Positions 33,649 through 42,877 of a DNA stretch of 64,000 nt are shown one piece after another; position 1 is the stretch's first letter; each line of letters opens with the position of its first letter. Made by a program: the position numbers and the translations under genes. A model generated the notes under the pieces. The model saw only the letters and a program-made list of their open reading frames with translations, made no database searches and was not told the DNA's origin. Source of the stretch: Flavobacterium sp. NG2 (GTDB taxonomy: Bacteria; Bacteroidota; Bacteroidia; Flavobacteriales; Flavobacteriaceae); the NCBI RefSeq assembly GCF_034119845.1, contig NZ_CP139420.1, positions 1,776,001 to 1,840,000 on the forward strand, written 5' to 3'.

Positions 33649-36453
33649 TTGAAAACGAAATTTACTTTTTTATACCTACTGTTGTCCTTTTCTCTTTTTT
33701 CACAAGAGTTACCGCCAATTGTAAAATACGCACCTAGTATTTATGGCGCTGGAAATCAAAACTGGATGATTTCACAAGACCAAAATAAATTTGTGTTTTT
33801 TGCAAATAATGAAGGATTACTAGAATTTAATGGTTCTAATTGGCAATTGTATCCTTCGCCAAATGAAACCATCATCCGCTCTGTGAAAGTTATTGGTGAT
33901 AAGGTTTATACTGGTAGCTATATGGAGTTTGGGTATTGGAAACGAAAAACAGATGGTATTTTAAAATATTATTCATTGAGTAGTTCTATTAAAAAACACA
34001 TATTAGATGATGAGCAGTTTTGGAATATCTTGAATTTTGATCAATGGATTATCTTTCAGTCCTTAAATCGAATTTATATCTATGATTCCAAAACAGGGAA
34101 GTTTAAAATTATAGCCCCTAGTACGAGTATTTTAAAGTCGTGTCGAACAGCAAATGCTATTTATTATCAAACTTATGATAAGGGCTTGTATGAAATTGAA
34201 GGAGGTAAAAGCAGATTGGTTTCAAATCATTCATTGTTGAAAAATAATAAAATTGTAAATGTTTTTACCATAAAGGATGGATTGTTACTACTAACAGAGA
34301 CGGATGGTTTTTATAAATTATCTGGAAATAAGTTGTCAAGATTTGTGACGGAAGTCGATACAGCATTACTAGCTAGTAGTGTGTATAGTTGTGAATCTCT
34401 ATCGGGTGGGGGATTTGCGATAGGTACCGTTTCAAATGGAATTTTTATTTTATCAAAAGAAGGAAAAAAAGAATACCATATCTCTCAGCGTAAAGGGTTG
34501 AGTAATAATACCGCTTTGTCATTATTTGAAGATGCAGAAAAAAATCTTTGGATTGGTTTGGATAATGGAATTAATTGTATCAATCTGGAATCACCTATCC
34601 AAAGTTTTGTAGATGAATCTGGGGTTCTAGGAACAGTTTATAGTTCTAAACTTTTTGGGGAATGGTTGTATGTAGGAACTAATCAAGGATTATTTTACAA
34701 AAAGTACCAAAGCAATGAAGATTTTCAGTTGGTTAAAGGTACTAAAGGGCAAGTTTGGTCATTGTTTGTATATGACGGAACCTTATTTTGTGGACACGAT
34801 AGAGGTACATTTATTGTAAAGAATGGAATAATCCAAACTATTTTTTCTAATTCTGGAACTTGGAAATTTGAAAGAGTTCCAGGTCATAAAAATCTACTAT
34901 TACAAGGGAATTATTATGGTATTTCTGTTTTGGAAAAAATTGATAATCAATGGCGTTTTAGAAATAAATTACAACGATTTGATTATTCATCAAGGTTTTT
35001 TGAGATCACCAATGATGCTTCAGAAATTTATGTTAGTCATGAATATAAAGGCGTTTTTAGATTGGAAATAGATAATAATTTTCAAAAAGTTAATAAATAC
35101 ATCACTTATAAATCCCCTACTAAGGGAAAAAATGCTGGCTTAGCCAAATTTAATGATGCCATATACTATGCCTATAAGAAAGGGGTGTTTAAGTTAGACC
35201 CAAAAACGAAAGAATTTAAGAAAGATGCTTTGTTGAGTTCTGTATTTGAAAAGGATGAGTATACTTCTGGTAAAATGATAGTAGATGATTCCCGAAAAAT
35301 TTGGCTGTTTTCAAAAAACTATACTAGTTATTATGCGGCTACCAAGTTGAGTGACCAACTCAAACAAAACAGTATTCCTATTCCTGCTTCATTAACCAAT
35401 TCAATGCTTGGCTATGAGAATATTTCGCAATTATCAAGTTCCGAATATTTCTTTGGAACCACGGATGGTTATTATACGATGAATATTAATGATTTGGTTT
35501 TCAAGAATTATAAAGTCTCTATTACAGGTGTAATGGAAAGTGCATTGAATGGTAGCATTCATAATAATGCAATTCTAGAAAAGGGCGTTTTTAATCACGA
35601 TGAAAATAATGTTAGTATTAGTTTTACTGTACCAGAATACAATAAATACATTAATCCTGAATATCAGTATGTTTTAGAAGGTTTTCAAGACAATTGGAGT
35701 GATTGGAGTACAAAATCATATGTAAATTTCAAGAATTTACCATCAGGTCATTATGTGTTTAAAGTGAAATCTAAATTTGCTAATTCTAATCTAGAAAATA
35801 CAGAGGTATATTCTTTTACCATTTTAAAACCTTGGTACGGAACTAATTTGGCCATTTTTATATATATCATCTTATTACTGGTGTCGGCTAGGTTAATTCA
35901 CAAACAATACAAGAAATATTATAAGAGAAAAGAAGATAAATTAATTGCCGAGAATAATTTGTTGTTGGAAATCAAAGAACTAGAAAATGAACAACAAATG
36001 ATGCGTCTTAAAAACGAACAACTTTCACAAGATGTTGATTCCATTAACAAAGAATTAGCTGCTTCAACGATGAGTTTGAATAGTAAAAATGAATTGCTAG
36101 CTTTTATACAAGAGGATTTAAAGAAAACAGCAGAAAGCGGTAACAGAAGTATCAAGTCGGTAATTTCAACGATTAATAAAAATATAACCAAAGATGATGC
36201 GTGGAATGTTTTTCAGGAAGCCTTTGATAATACAGATAAGGACTTTTTGAAAAAAGTAAAAGAATTACACCCTTCATTAACACCTAATGATTTACGACTA
36301 TGTGCCTATTTGAGATTGAATCTATCATCAAAAGAAATAGCTCCTTTGTTGAATATTTCAGTACGAAGTGTGGAGATAAAAAGGTACCGATTACGTAAAA
36401 AAATGGATTTATCGCATGAACAAGGCCTTGTTGAGTATATCCTCGCTGTATAG
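33649..36453 (+). CDS. Membrane sensor-regulator: beta-propeller, Y_Y_Y domain, LuxR-type HTH
   Basis: 934 residues from a TTG at 33649 that places a signal peptide (MKTKFTFLYLLLSFSLFSQE) at the N-terminus. The periplasmic part is a two-component-regulator-type propeller (about 25-620, with NLWIGLDNGINCI as one repeat) and a Y_Y_Y domain (about 630-722). A transmembrane helix lies near 730-750, followed by a coiled coil and, from about residue 876, a LuxR-type HTH (LSSKEIAPLLNISVRSVEIKRYRLRKKM). There is no histidine kinase or receiver domain, so sensing and DNA binding are joined in one chain, as in SusR-like regulators. It lies directly upstream of the beta-glucan locus and is its probable activator, responding to a glucan oligosaccharide. 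Confidence 0.9.
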   Translation: MKTKFTFLYLLLSFSLFSQELPPIVKYAPSIYGAGNQNWMISQDQNKFVFFANNEGLLEFNGSNWQLYPSPNETIIRSVKVIGDKVYTGSYMEFGYWKRKTDGILKYYSLSSSIKKHILDDEQFWNILNFDQWIIFQSLNRIYIYDSKTGKFKIIAPSTSILKSCRTANAIYYQTYDKGLYEIEGGKSRLVSNHSLLKNNKIVNVFTIKDGLLLLTETDGFYKLSGNKLSRFVTEVDTALLASSVYSCESLSGGGFAIGTVSNGIFILSKEGKKEYHISQRKGLSNNTALSLFEDAEKNLWIGLDNGINCINLESPIQSFVDESGVLGTVYSSKLFGEWLYVGTNQGLFYKKYQSNEDFQLVKGTKGQVWSLFVYDGTLFCGHDRGTFIVKNGIIQTIFSNSGTWKFERVPGHKNLLLQGNYYGISVLEKIDNQWRFRNKLQRFDYSSRFFEITNDASEIYVSHEYKGVFRLEIDNNFQKVNKYITYKSPTKGKNAGLAKFNDAIYYAYKKGVFKLDPKTKEFKKDALLSSVFEKDEYTSGKMIVDDSRKIWLFSKNYTSYYAATKLSDQLKQNSIPIPASLTNSMLGYENISQLSSSEYFFGTTDGYYTMNINDLVFKNYKVSITGVMESALNGSIHNNAILEKGVFNHDENNVSISFTVPEYNKYINPEYQYVLEGFQDNWSDWSTKSYVNFKNLPSGHYVFKVKSKFANSNLENTEVYSFTILKPWYGTNLAIFIYIILLLVSARLIHKQYKKYYKRKEDKLIAENNLLLEIKELENEQQMMRLKNEQLSQDVDSINKELAASTMSLNSKNELLAFIQEDLKKTAESGNRSIKSVISTINKNITKDDAWNVFQEAFDNTDKDFLKKVKELHPSLTPNDLRLCAYLRLNLSSKEIAPLLNISVRSVEIKRYRLRKKMDLSHEQGLVEYILAV

Positions 36454-36486
36454 TTAGGCTCTCAACTGCTTCAAAAAACTATACAA

Positions 36487-36520
36487 CACCACAACATTAA
36501 CGAAATGTTGTGGTTTTTTT
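36487..36520 (+). terminator. Terminator after the sensor-regulator gene
   Basis: A perfect 10-bp stem CCACAACATT/AATGTTGTGG with loop AACGA and a T run. Confidence 0.88.
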
Positions 36521-36567
36521 ATGTTTTTTAACAAAACTATACAAAACAGATACAGTAGTATTTACAG

Positions 36568-36610
36568 GGTTTTATTGTGATATTTTTATAAATAATAGGT
36601 TTTTATTGTG
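36568..36610 (+). promoter_or_regulatory. Direct repeat upstream of the SusC promoter, candidate activator site
   Basis: GGTTTTATTGTG (36568-36579) and GGTTTTTATTGTG (36598-36610) are in the same orientation with starts 30 bp apart, about three helical turns, and end immediately before the -33 element. Confidence 0.55.
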
Positions 36611-36639
36611 TTGTATGTTTTTTGTAGGGGTTATTTTTG
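36611..36639 (+). promoter_or_regulatory. Promoter of the beta-glucan utilisation operon
   Basis: TTG at 36611-36613, an 18-base spacer, then TATTTTTG at 36632-36639, close to the Bacteroidota consensus. The susC-type gene starts 53 bases downstream. Confidence 0.65.
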
Positions 36640-36692
36640 ATGAATCTGAATATTAACGTACTAATTTTATAATTCACTAAAAAACAAACTAT

Positions 36693-39600
36693 ATGAAGTC
36701 AAATTATCTATTAACGATTTTTCTATTTCTCTCTACTTTAGGTTTTGCCCAAAGTTTTGATATAGGAGGAATTGTAAAAGAAAAGGGTTCTGGGTTATCT
36801 ATACCTGGAGTTAACATTCAGATTAAAAACACTACTAAAGGTACGTCAACAGATTTTGATGGAAAATTTTCTTTTAAAGGAGTTCCGTCGGGAAGTATTG
36901 TTGTTTTTTCTTATGTAGGGTATAAAACATTTGAATATAAAGTAACGGCAACCAATAATGCAATGACTGTTACAATGCAAGAAGATGCTAAAAGTTTAGA
37001 AGAAGTTGTAATTATAGGTTACGGTAGCCAAAAAAGGAGAGAAGTAACAGGAGCAGTTTCGGTTGTAGATAGTAAAACACTAGAGACTCTTAAACCTGTT
37101 AAAGTAGAACAAGCGTTACAAGGAACCGTTTCGGGGGTGAATGTAACTACGCAATCGGGTTCGCCAGGTGCTGCTTTGGATATTCGTATTCGTGGTATTG
37201 CTACCAATGGTGAAAACCGTCCAACAACGATTATTGATGGTTATGTGGGAGAACTAGGACTATTAAACCCTAATGATATTGAGTCTATTACAGTCTTAAA
37301 GGATGCACAAGCAGCTATTTATGGAACAATTGGGGCCAATGGTGTCATTTTAGTAACCACTAAATCTGGAAAAAAGAATTCAAAATCAAGAATCTCTTAT
37401 AATACCTATTTAGGTTTTCAGGAAGCTGCCAATAAATTAAACCTTTTGAACGCTACTGAATATGCATTGCTTTTGAACGAAAGCTATGCAAATGGAGGAA
37501 AAACGTTGCCTTATACTAATGTAAGTGGTTTAGGAAAAGGGACAAATTGGCAAAACGAAGTATTAAGTACGGGTGTTCCAATAATCAATCATGATATGTC
37601 TATTTCAGGTGGTTCTGACAAAGTAACTTATGCGGTTAGTGGTTCTCATTTAGACCAAGAAGGTATTGTGGGTGAAAGCAAATCAGGTTTCTTAAGAAAC
37701 ACTGCTAGAATGGCTTTGAACGCAGATGTGTCTGAAAATTTGAAATTAAAAACCAATGTGATTTATACTTATTTCACGCGTAAAACATTAAATGAAAATG
37801 GATTGGGTTCTGTTTTATTTAATGCTTTGAATACGCCTTCAACTCTTAATCCTTATGATACCAATGGTAATTTTACTTTGGTACCAAGTACAACGGGATT
37901 AGGGACAGAAATTATCAATCCATTGGCACAAATTGCTAACACTTACAACGATTATAGTTTCAAGAAATTAAATGGAAACTTTGCTTTAGAATATAAATTG
38001 TTAGATGGTTTAGTAGTATCGAGTTCAATGGGATTCAACACTTCAAACAGTAAATCAAAGAATTTTGCTCAGCAAATTAGTTATGGTGGAAAAGTATTTG
38101 ATGTAACCAGAAGTTCTGTTACTCAAGGCGCTGTAAATGACAATAACTATTCATTTGATGCTTTTGCGACTTATACAAAGAAAATCGGTGAGGATCATAA
38201 TTTTGTAGCCACTTTAGGAAATACAATTTTTAAAGAATGGGGTAATGGATTGACTGCTACAGGTTATGATGTGCCAAACAATTCTTGGGATTTTGCGGAT
38301 ATTTCGTTAACAACAGGAACATTGGATGCAAAAACTAATAGTTCTTATGGTTATGACGAACGTCGTCTTTCATATTTTGGAAGAATGCAATACGATTACA
38401 AAGGGAAATACCTTTTGTCTGCTATGTTAAGACGTGATGCTTCAACCAAATTTGGTCCAGGAAACAAAGTAGGTTACTTTCCTTCTTTTACAGGAGGATG
38501 GGTAATATCTGATGAAGGATTTTTTGGAGAAAATAAAAAAATCAACTTCTTGAAATTAAGAGCAAGTTACGGTACACTTGGTAATGACCAAATTCCAAAT
38601 AACGGTTATGTAAGTTTATTATCTGGTGAAGCGACTTATGTTTTTGATGGAGCTTTAGTAAATGGTACTGCTACAGGTCAAATTGCCAACCCAGACTTAA
38701 AATGGGAGGAAGCTCAAAAATTTGACGTAGGTATGGATATGAAGTTATTTAATAACAAAGTATCTATCGTTGCCGATTATTTTATAGACACTCGTAAAGA
38801 TTTATTAATTCCGAACATTCCTGTTTCTGGAATCACGGGGAATTATGCACCCGGAGCTTCGGCACCAACAGTGAATGCTGGAACAGTAAGAAATTCAGGA
38901 TTAGAATTTTCTGTTGATTACAAAAATAAATTTTCTGACAACTTTAATATGAGCGTAGGTTACAATGTTACCTTCTTGAAAAATGAAGTTTTGGAAGTAA
39001 ACAATGGAACAGGTTTTATTGAAGGTGGTGCATTTGGCGTAGGTCAACCTTCTCCTTCAAGAATGGAAGTTGGATTGCCAATAGGATATTTCTACGGATA
39101 TAAAACTAATGGCATTTTCCAAAACCAAGCTGAAATCGATGCACATCCATCTCAAATTGCTTTAGGAGCCAATGCTGCCCCTGGAGATATTCGATATGTA
39201 GATGTAAATGGAGATAATGTTATTGATGCAAATGATAGAACAAACATTGGTGATGCTATTCCAAAAGCAACTATGGGGTTCAATTTACAAATGAATTACA
39301 AAAACTTAGATTTTGCTCTCTATACTTTTGCTTCAGTAGGTAATGATATGGTTCGTAACTATGAAAGAACATTATCTGATGCAAACCGTCTAACTTATGT
39401 TCTTGACAGATGGACAGGTGAGGGGACTAGTACAACGGTTCCTAGAGTAACCACTGGTGCTACTGCTAACAATGTTTTCTCTGATTATTTTGTTGAAGAC
39501 GCTTCGTATTTGAGAATTCAAAATATCCAATTAGGATACACGCTGAATCCAACCATTTCAGAGCGAGCTAAAATCTCAAAATTAAGATTGTACGTTGGAG

Positions 39601-39740
39601 TAAATAACCTTTACACTTTTACTAAATACAAAGGTTTTGACTCAGGCGCATCTAATGGAGCTCCAATAGGTGGTGGAATCGATTACGGATTTTACCCTAT
39701 TCCTAGAACCTATTTGTTAGGACTAAATATTAATTTTTAA
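36693..39740 (+). CDS. SusC/RagA-type TonB-dependent outer-membrane transporter (beta-glucan locus)
   Basis: 1015 residues. Signal peptide 1-19 (GFAQ), carboxypeptidase-regulatory-like N-terminal extension (about 22-100, ending in a TonB-box-like EEVVIIGYG), plug domain with GAVSVVDSKTLE and ILVTTKSGKK (about 110-225), then a 22-stranded barrel ending in an aromatic residue (LLGLNINF). It imports oligosaccharides across the outer membrane using the proton-motive force via TonB. It heads an operon with the SusD gene 11 bases downstream; the GH16 and GH3 genes that follow point to laminarin-type beta-1,3-glucan oligosaccharides as cargo. Confidence 0.96.
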   Translation: MKSNYLLTIFLFLSTLGFAQSFDIGGIVKEKGSGLSIPGVNIQIKNTTKGTSTDFDGKFSFKGVPSGSIVVFSYVGYKTFEYKVTATNNAMTVTMQEDAKSLEEVVIIGYGSQKRREVTGAVSVVDSKTLETLKPVKVEQALQGTVSGVNVTTQSGSPGAALDIRIRGIATNGENRPTTIIDGYVGELGLLNPNDIESITVLKDAQAAIYGTIGANGVILVTTKSGKKNSKSRISYNTYLGFQEAANKLNLLNATEYALLLNESYANGGKTLPYTNVSGLGKGTNWQNEVLSTGVPIINHDMSISGGSDKVTYAVSGSHLDQEGIVGESKSGFLRNTARMALNADVSENLKLKTNVIYTYFTRKTLNENGLGSVLFNALNTPSTLNPYDTNGNFTLVPSTTGLGTEIINPLAQIANTYNDYSFKKLNGNFALEYKLLDGLVVSSSMGFNTSNSKSKNFAQQISYGGKVFDVTRSSVTQGAVNDNNYSFDAFATYTKKIGEDHNFVATLGNTIFKEWGNGLTATGYDVPNNSWDFADISLTTGTLDAKTNSSYGYDERRLSYFGRMQYDYKGKYLLSAMLRRDASTKFGPGNKVGYFPSFTGGWVISDEGFFGENKKINFLKLRASYGTLGNDQIPNNGYVSLLSGEATYVFDGALVNGTATGQIANPDLKWEEAQKFDVGMDMKLFNNKVSIVADYFIDTRKDLLIPNIPVSGITGNYAPGASAPTVNAGTVRNSGLEFSVDYKNKFSDNFNMSVGYNVTFLKNEVLEVNNGTGFIEGGAFGVGQPSPSRMEVGLPIGYFYGYKTNGIFQNQAEIDAHPSQIALGANAAPGDIRYVDVNGDNVIDANDRTNIGDAIPKATMGFNLQMNYKNLDFALYTFASVGNDMVRNYERTLSDANRLTYVLDRWTGEGTSTTVPRVTTGATANNVFSDYFVEDASYLRIQNIQLGYTLNPTISERAKISKLRLYVGVNNLYTFTKYKGFDSGASNGAPIGGGIDYGFYPIPRTYLLGLNINF

Positions 39741-39751
39741 TTCCAATTAAG

Positions 39752-41230
39752 ATGAAAAAGTACACCTATATAACCATTACAGCAGTAGCCATTTTTTCAA
39801 TGCTAACTGTATCATGTAGTGATGAATTTGTAAATCGCGATCCGGTTTATTCTATTGATTCTGAAAACTATTTCAATTCAAAAACCGATTTTGATAATGC
39901 TTTAATAGCAGCCTACGATGGCTTACAGTCGACCTATGTTAATGTTTTATTAGGAGAAATAGCTTCTGATAATACCTTATGTGGTGGTGAAAGCCAAACG
40001 GACGTTATTGGTTTTCAGCAAGTTGATGATATGATTCACACGCCAGTCAATAGTAATTTGAGAGATGTTTGGAACTGGATGTTTGCAGGAGTTAATCGTG
40101 CAAATTATATTTTAGAATTCCAAAACAAAATCGATTTTGAAGGAAAAAATCAAATTATTGCCGAAACTCGTTTTTTAAGAGCCTATTACCATTTTGAATT
40201 GGTAAAGTGGTTTGGAGGAATTCCATTAAAAGGAGATGCTCGTTTTAAAATTGGAGACGAAAAAACGATTCCTCGTTCTTCGGTTAAAGAAGTTTACGCT
40301 TCTATAGAAGCAGATTTAACCTATGCAGCAAATAATTTGAATGCTACGGCTTCCCAAAAAGGGAGAGCTACCAAAGGAGCTGCACTTGCTTTGCTAGGAA
40401 AAGCGTATTTATATCAAGGTAAATTTCCTGAAGCAGCGACTACATTTGAAACCTTAATTGGGTTGTCTAAATATTCTTTAGTAACCGATTATAACTCCAT
40501 TTTTGAAGCAGAAGGAGAAAATGGTGCCGAATCCGTTTTTGAAATTCAATATACTGATGTTGAGGGAGCTGGATTTGGATGTTTGCAATGTAGTGAAGGT
40601 AATGTAGCTGTAGGATTTAATGGGCCTCGAAACTATACAGGAACCTTGTTTACTTCAGGTTTTAGTTTTAATGTGCCAACGTCTAAAATTGTTAATGCTT
40701 TTGAAGTAGGAGACAAACGTAAAGATGTGGCCATCTTAGATATTAATGATTGGGCTTTAAAAACAGGAGCAACTTTCGGTCAAGGATATGAACATACAGG
40801 CTATTTTAATAGAAAATACATTCCGAGAAAACGTAGCGCTACTGCAGCAGGAGATTTGAATTTAACAAATCCAAATAATTACAGAGCCATTCGTTATGCC
40901 GATGTATTATTAATGGCTGCCGAAGCTTATCGTCGAGGTAATATTGATGACGCAAAAGCAAGAGGATATTTGAATGAAGTGAGAAGACGTGCATTTGGCG
41001 ACTTAAATCATGATATAACTGCTTCAGGTGATGCCTTGACTGATTTTATTTGGGCAGAAAGAAGAGTAGAATTAGTAGGGGAAGGACATCGTTTCTTTGA
41101 TTTGGTAAGAATTGGAAAAGCAGCTCAAGAAATTCCAGGCTTTACAGCAGGTAAAAATGAATTGTTCCCAATTCCTATTGAAGAAATTCAATTCTCTAAC
41201 GGAAACTGGAATCAAAATCCTAAATATTAA
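39752..41230 (+). CDS. SusD/RagB-type surface glycan-binding lipoprotein (beta-glucan locus)
   Basis: 492 residues with a lipoprotein signal peptide (LTVSCSDEF, lipid cysteine near residue 23). The SusD fold is indicated by the TPR-like helices, FLRAYYHFELVKWFGGIPL, RYADVLLMAAEAYRRG and the C-terminal ERRVELVGEGHRFFDLVRIG and FPIPIEEI. SusD proteins cap the SusC barrel and hold the glycan. The gene is 11 bases after susC and 10 bases before the next lipoprotein gene, so it is co-transcribed. Confidence 0.96.
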   Translation: MKKYTYITITAVAIFSMLTVSCSDEFVNRDPVYSIDSENYFNSKTDFDNALIAAYDGLQSTYVNVLLGEIASDNTLCGGESQTDVIGFQQVDDMIHTPVNSNLRDVWNWMFAGVNRANYILEFQNKIDFEGKNQIIAETRFLRAYYHFELVKWFGGIPLKGDARFKIGDEKTIPRSSVKEVYASIEADLTYAANNLNATASQKGRATKGAALALLGKAYLYQGKFPEAATTFETLIGLSKYSLVTDYNSIFEAEGENGAESVFEIQYTDVEGAGFGCLQCSEGNVAVGFNGPRNYTGTLFTSGFSFNVPTSKIVNAFEVGDKRKDVAILDINDWALKTGATFGQGYEHTGYFNRKYIPRKRSATAAGDLNLTNPNNYRAIRYADVLLMAAEAYRRGNIDDAKARGYLNEVRRRAFGDLNHDITASGDALTDFIWAERRVELVGEGHRFFDLVRIGKAAQEIPGFTAGKNELFPIPIEEIQFSNGNWNQNPKY

Positions 41231-41240
41231 AATTAGCATT

Positions 41241-42866
41241 ATGAAAAATATAAAACATATAATAAGCTTTTTTGCACTGTCGATATTTTTTGGTTGTTCT
41301 ACCGAGAATGATTTGATTGACTTAGATGCATTAGGAGCACCAGCAGCCATTTCGGCTTTAACGACCGTAACACAGGATAATACAGGAAAAGTTACTTTTT
41401 TACCTCGTGGAGAAGGAGTTTCACAATTTGAAATTTATTATGGAGACGGCACTGTTGTCCCTGCTTATGTGAGCCCAGGAGGAACTGTGGATCATATTTA
41501 TAAAGAAGGAATCTATGATGCTAAAATTATAGGAACAACAATTAACGGTAAGTCTACTGAGGTAACTCAAAAGGTTGAAGTTTCATTTAAAGCACCAGAA
41601 AATTTAGTAGTTACTATTGAAAATGATTTGTCTGTATCCAAAAAAGTAAATGTTAAAGCAACAGCTGATTATGCTTTGTTTTATGAAGTTTATTTTGGTG
41701 AACCTGGAGTAACTGATCCAGTTCTAGCCAATAATGGAGAAACAGCTTCTTATACCTATACCAATACAGGTGTATATACAATTAGAATTGTTTCTAAAAG
41801 TGCTGCTATTAAAACAACAGAATATATCAAAGAGTTCACGGTAACAAACGTAAATAAACCATTTACTTCAGCTTCTACACCTCCTAATAGACAAGCTTCG
41901 GATGTGATTTCTATTTATAGTTCAAAATATGCTGATGTTACTGGAACCAATTATTTTCCAGATTGGGGACAAGCTGGTCAAGGAAGTAGTTGGACAGAGT
42001 TTGACCTTAACGGTGATAAAATGCTGAATTATATAAAATTGAGTTACCAAGGTATTGCATTAGCTGACGGAAAAACTATTGATGTGTCAGGTATGGAGTT
42101 CTTTCATATGGATGTATGGACTGCTGATTTGGAAAAAATTGAAACATCACTTATCAGTAAAACAAATGGTGAAAAACCTGTAGTTAAAAATTTAGTAGCC
42201 AACCAATGGACTTCAATTGATATTCCGATTTCTGCTTTTACTAGCCAAGGATTGACAGTAGCCGATATTTTCCAATTAAAATTTGTTGGAACGCCTTGGG
42301 CTGGAGGAAGTGTCTTTATTGATAATATTTATTTCTATAAAACACCTACTGCCTTAATTGAAATGCCGATTGATTTTGAGTCGACTACTTTGACATACAA
42401 ATGGAACGGATTTGGAGCCTCTGATTTTGGTGCAATTCCAGCCTCAGTAGTGACTAATCCTGATCAAACAGGGAATAATGTTTCTAGTAAAGTAGTTAAA
42501 ATCGAAAAACCAGCTGGTGCTCAAGTTTGGGCGGGAGCGAGTTTAGATTTGGATTCCAATGTCAATTTTACCAAAGGAACCAAAATAAAAGTGAATGTTT
42601 GGTCTCCTAAGGTTGGAGCGACAATATTATTCAAAATGGAAGTGTCAACATCTCCAAAAGACGGAAACGGAAATCCAACGGTTTTTGTTGAAGTACAAGG
42701 GACAACTACAGTAGCTAATTCTTGGCAAGTAATGACTTTTGATCTCACGAGTTCTTCTTCTTTCAATACGGCTAACGCCTATGATCGAGTGATTTTATTC
42801 CCTGATTTCAATGTCGCAGGTACAGGAACGACTTACTATTTTGACGATATAAAACAATCCAACTAA
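41241..42866 (+). CDS. Surface glycan-binding lipoprotein with PKD-like domains (SusE/F position)
   Basis: 541 residues from the ATG at 41241, 10 bases after the susD stop; a longer frame from 41112 lies inside susD and is rejected. The signal peptide ends in a lipobox (IFFGC). Two PKD-like modules (about 30-110 and 115-205) precede two jelly-roll-like modules; the first has a typical carbohydrate-binding-module ending, VFIDNIYFYK, and the second ends YYFDDIKQ. No catalytic motif is present. By position and architecture it is a surface glycan-binding protein of the locus, helping to capture polysaccharide for the GH16 enzymes. Confidence 0.85.
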   Translation: MKNIKHIISFFALSIFFGCSTENDLIDLDALGAPAAISALTTVTQDNTGKVTFLPRGEGVSQFEIYYGDGTVVPAYVSPGGTVDHIYKEGIYDAKIIGTTINGKSTEVTQKVEVSFKAPENLVVTIENDLSVSKKVNVKATADYALFYEVYFGEPGVTDPVLANNGETASYTYTNTGVYTIRIVSKSAAIKTTEYIKEFTVTNVNKPFTSASTPPNRQASDVISIYSSKYADVTGTNYFPDWGQAGQGSSWTEFDLNGDKMLNYIKLSYQGIALADGKTIDVSGMEFFHMDVWTADLEKIETSLISKTNGEKPVVKNLVANQWTSIDIPISAFTSQGLTVADIFQLKFVGTPWAGGSVFIDNIYFYKTPTALIEMPIDFESTTLTYKWNGFGASDFGAIPASVVTNPDQTGNNVSSKVVKIEKPAGAQVWAGASLDLDSNVNFTKGTKIKVNVWSPKVGATILFKMEVSTSPKDGNGNPTVFVEVQGTTTVANSWQVMTFDLTSSSSFNTANAYDRVILFPDFNVAGTGTTYYFDDIKQSN

Positions 42867-42877
42867 AAAGATACAAG

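Noticed and set aside
33468..33737. 89-codon ORF overlapping the uvrA promoter and the start of the sensor-regulator gene
   Set aside because: It overlaps two supported features in another frame.
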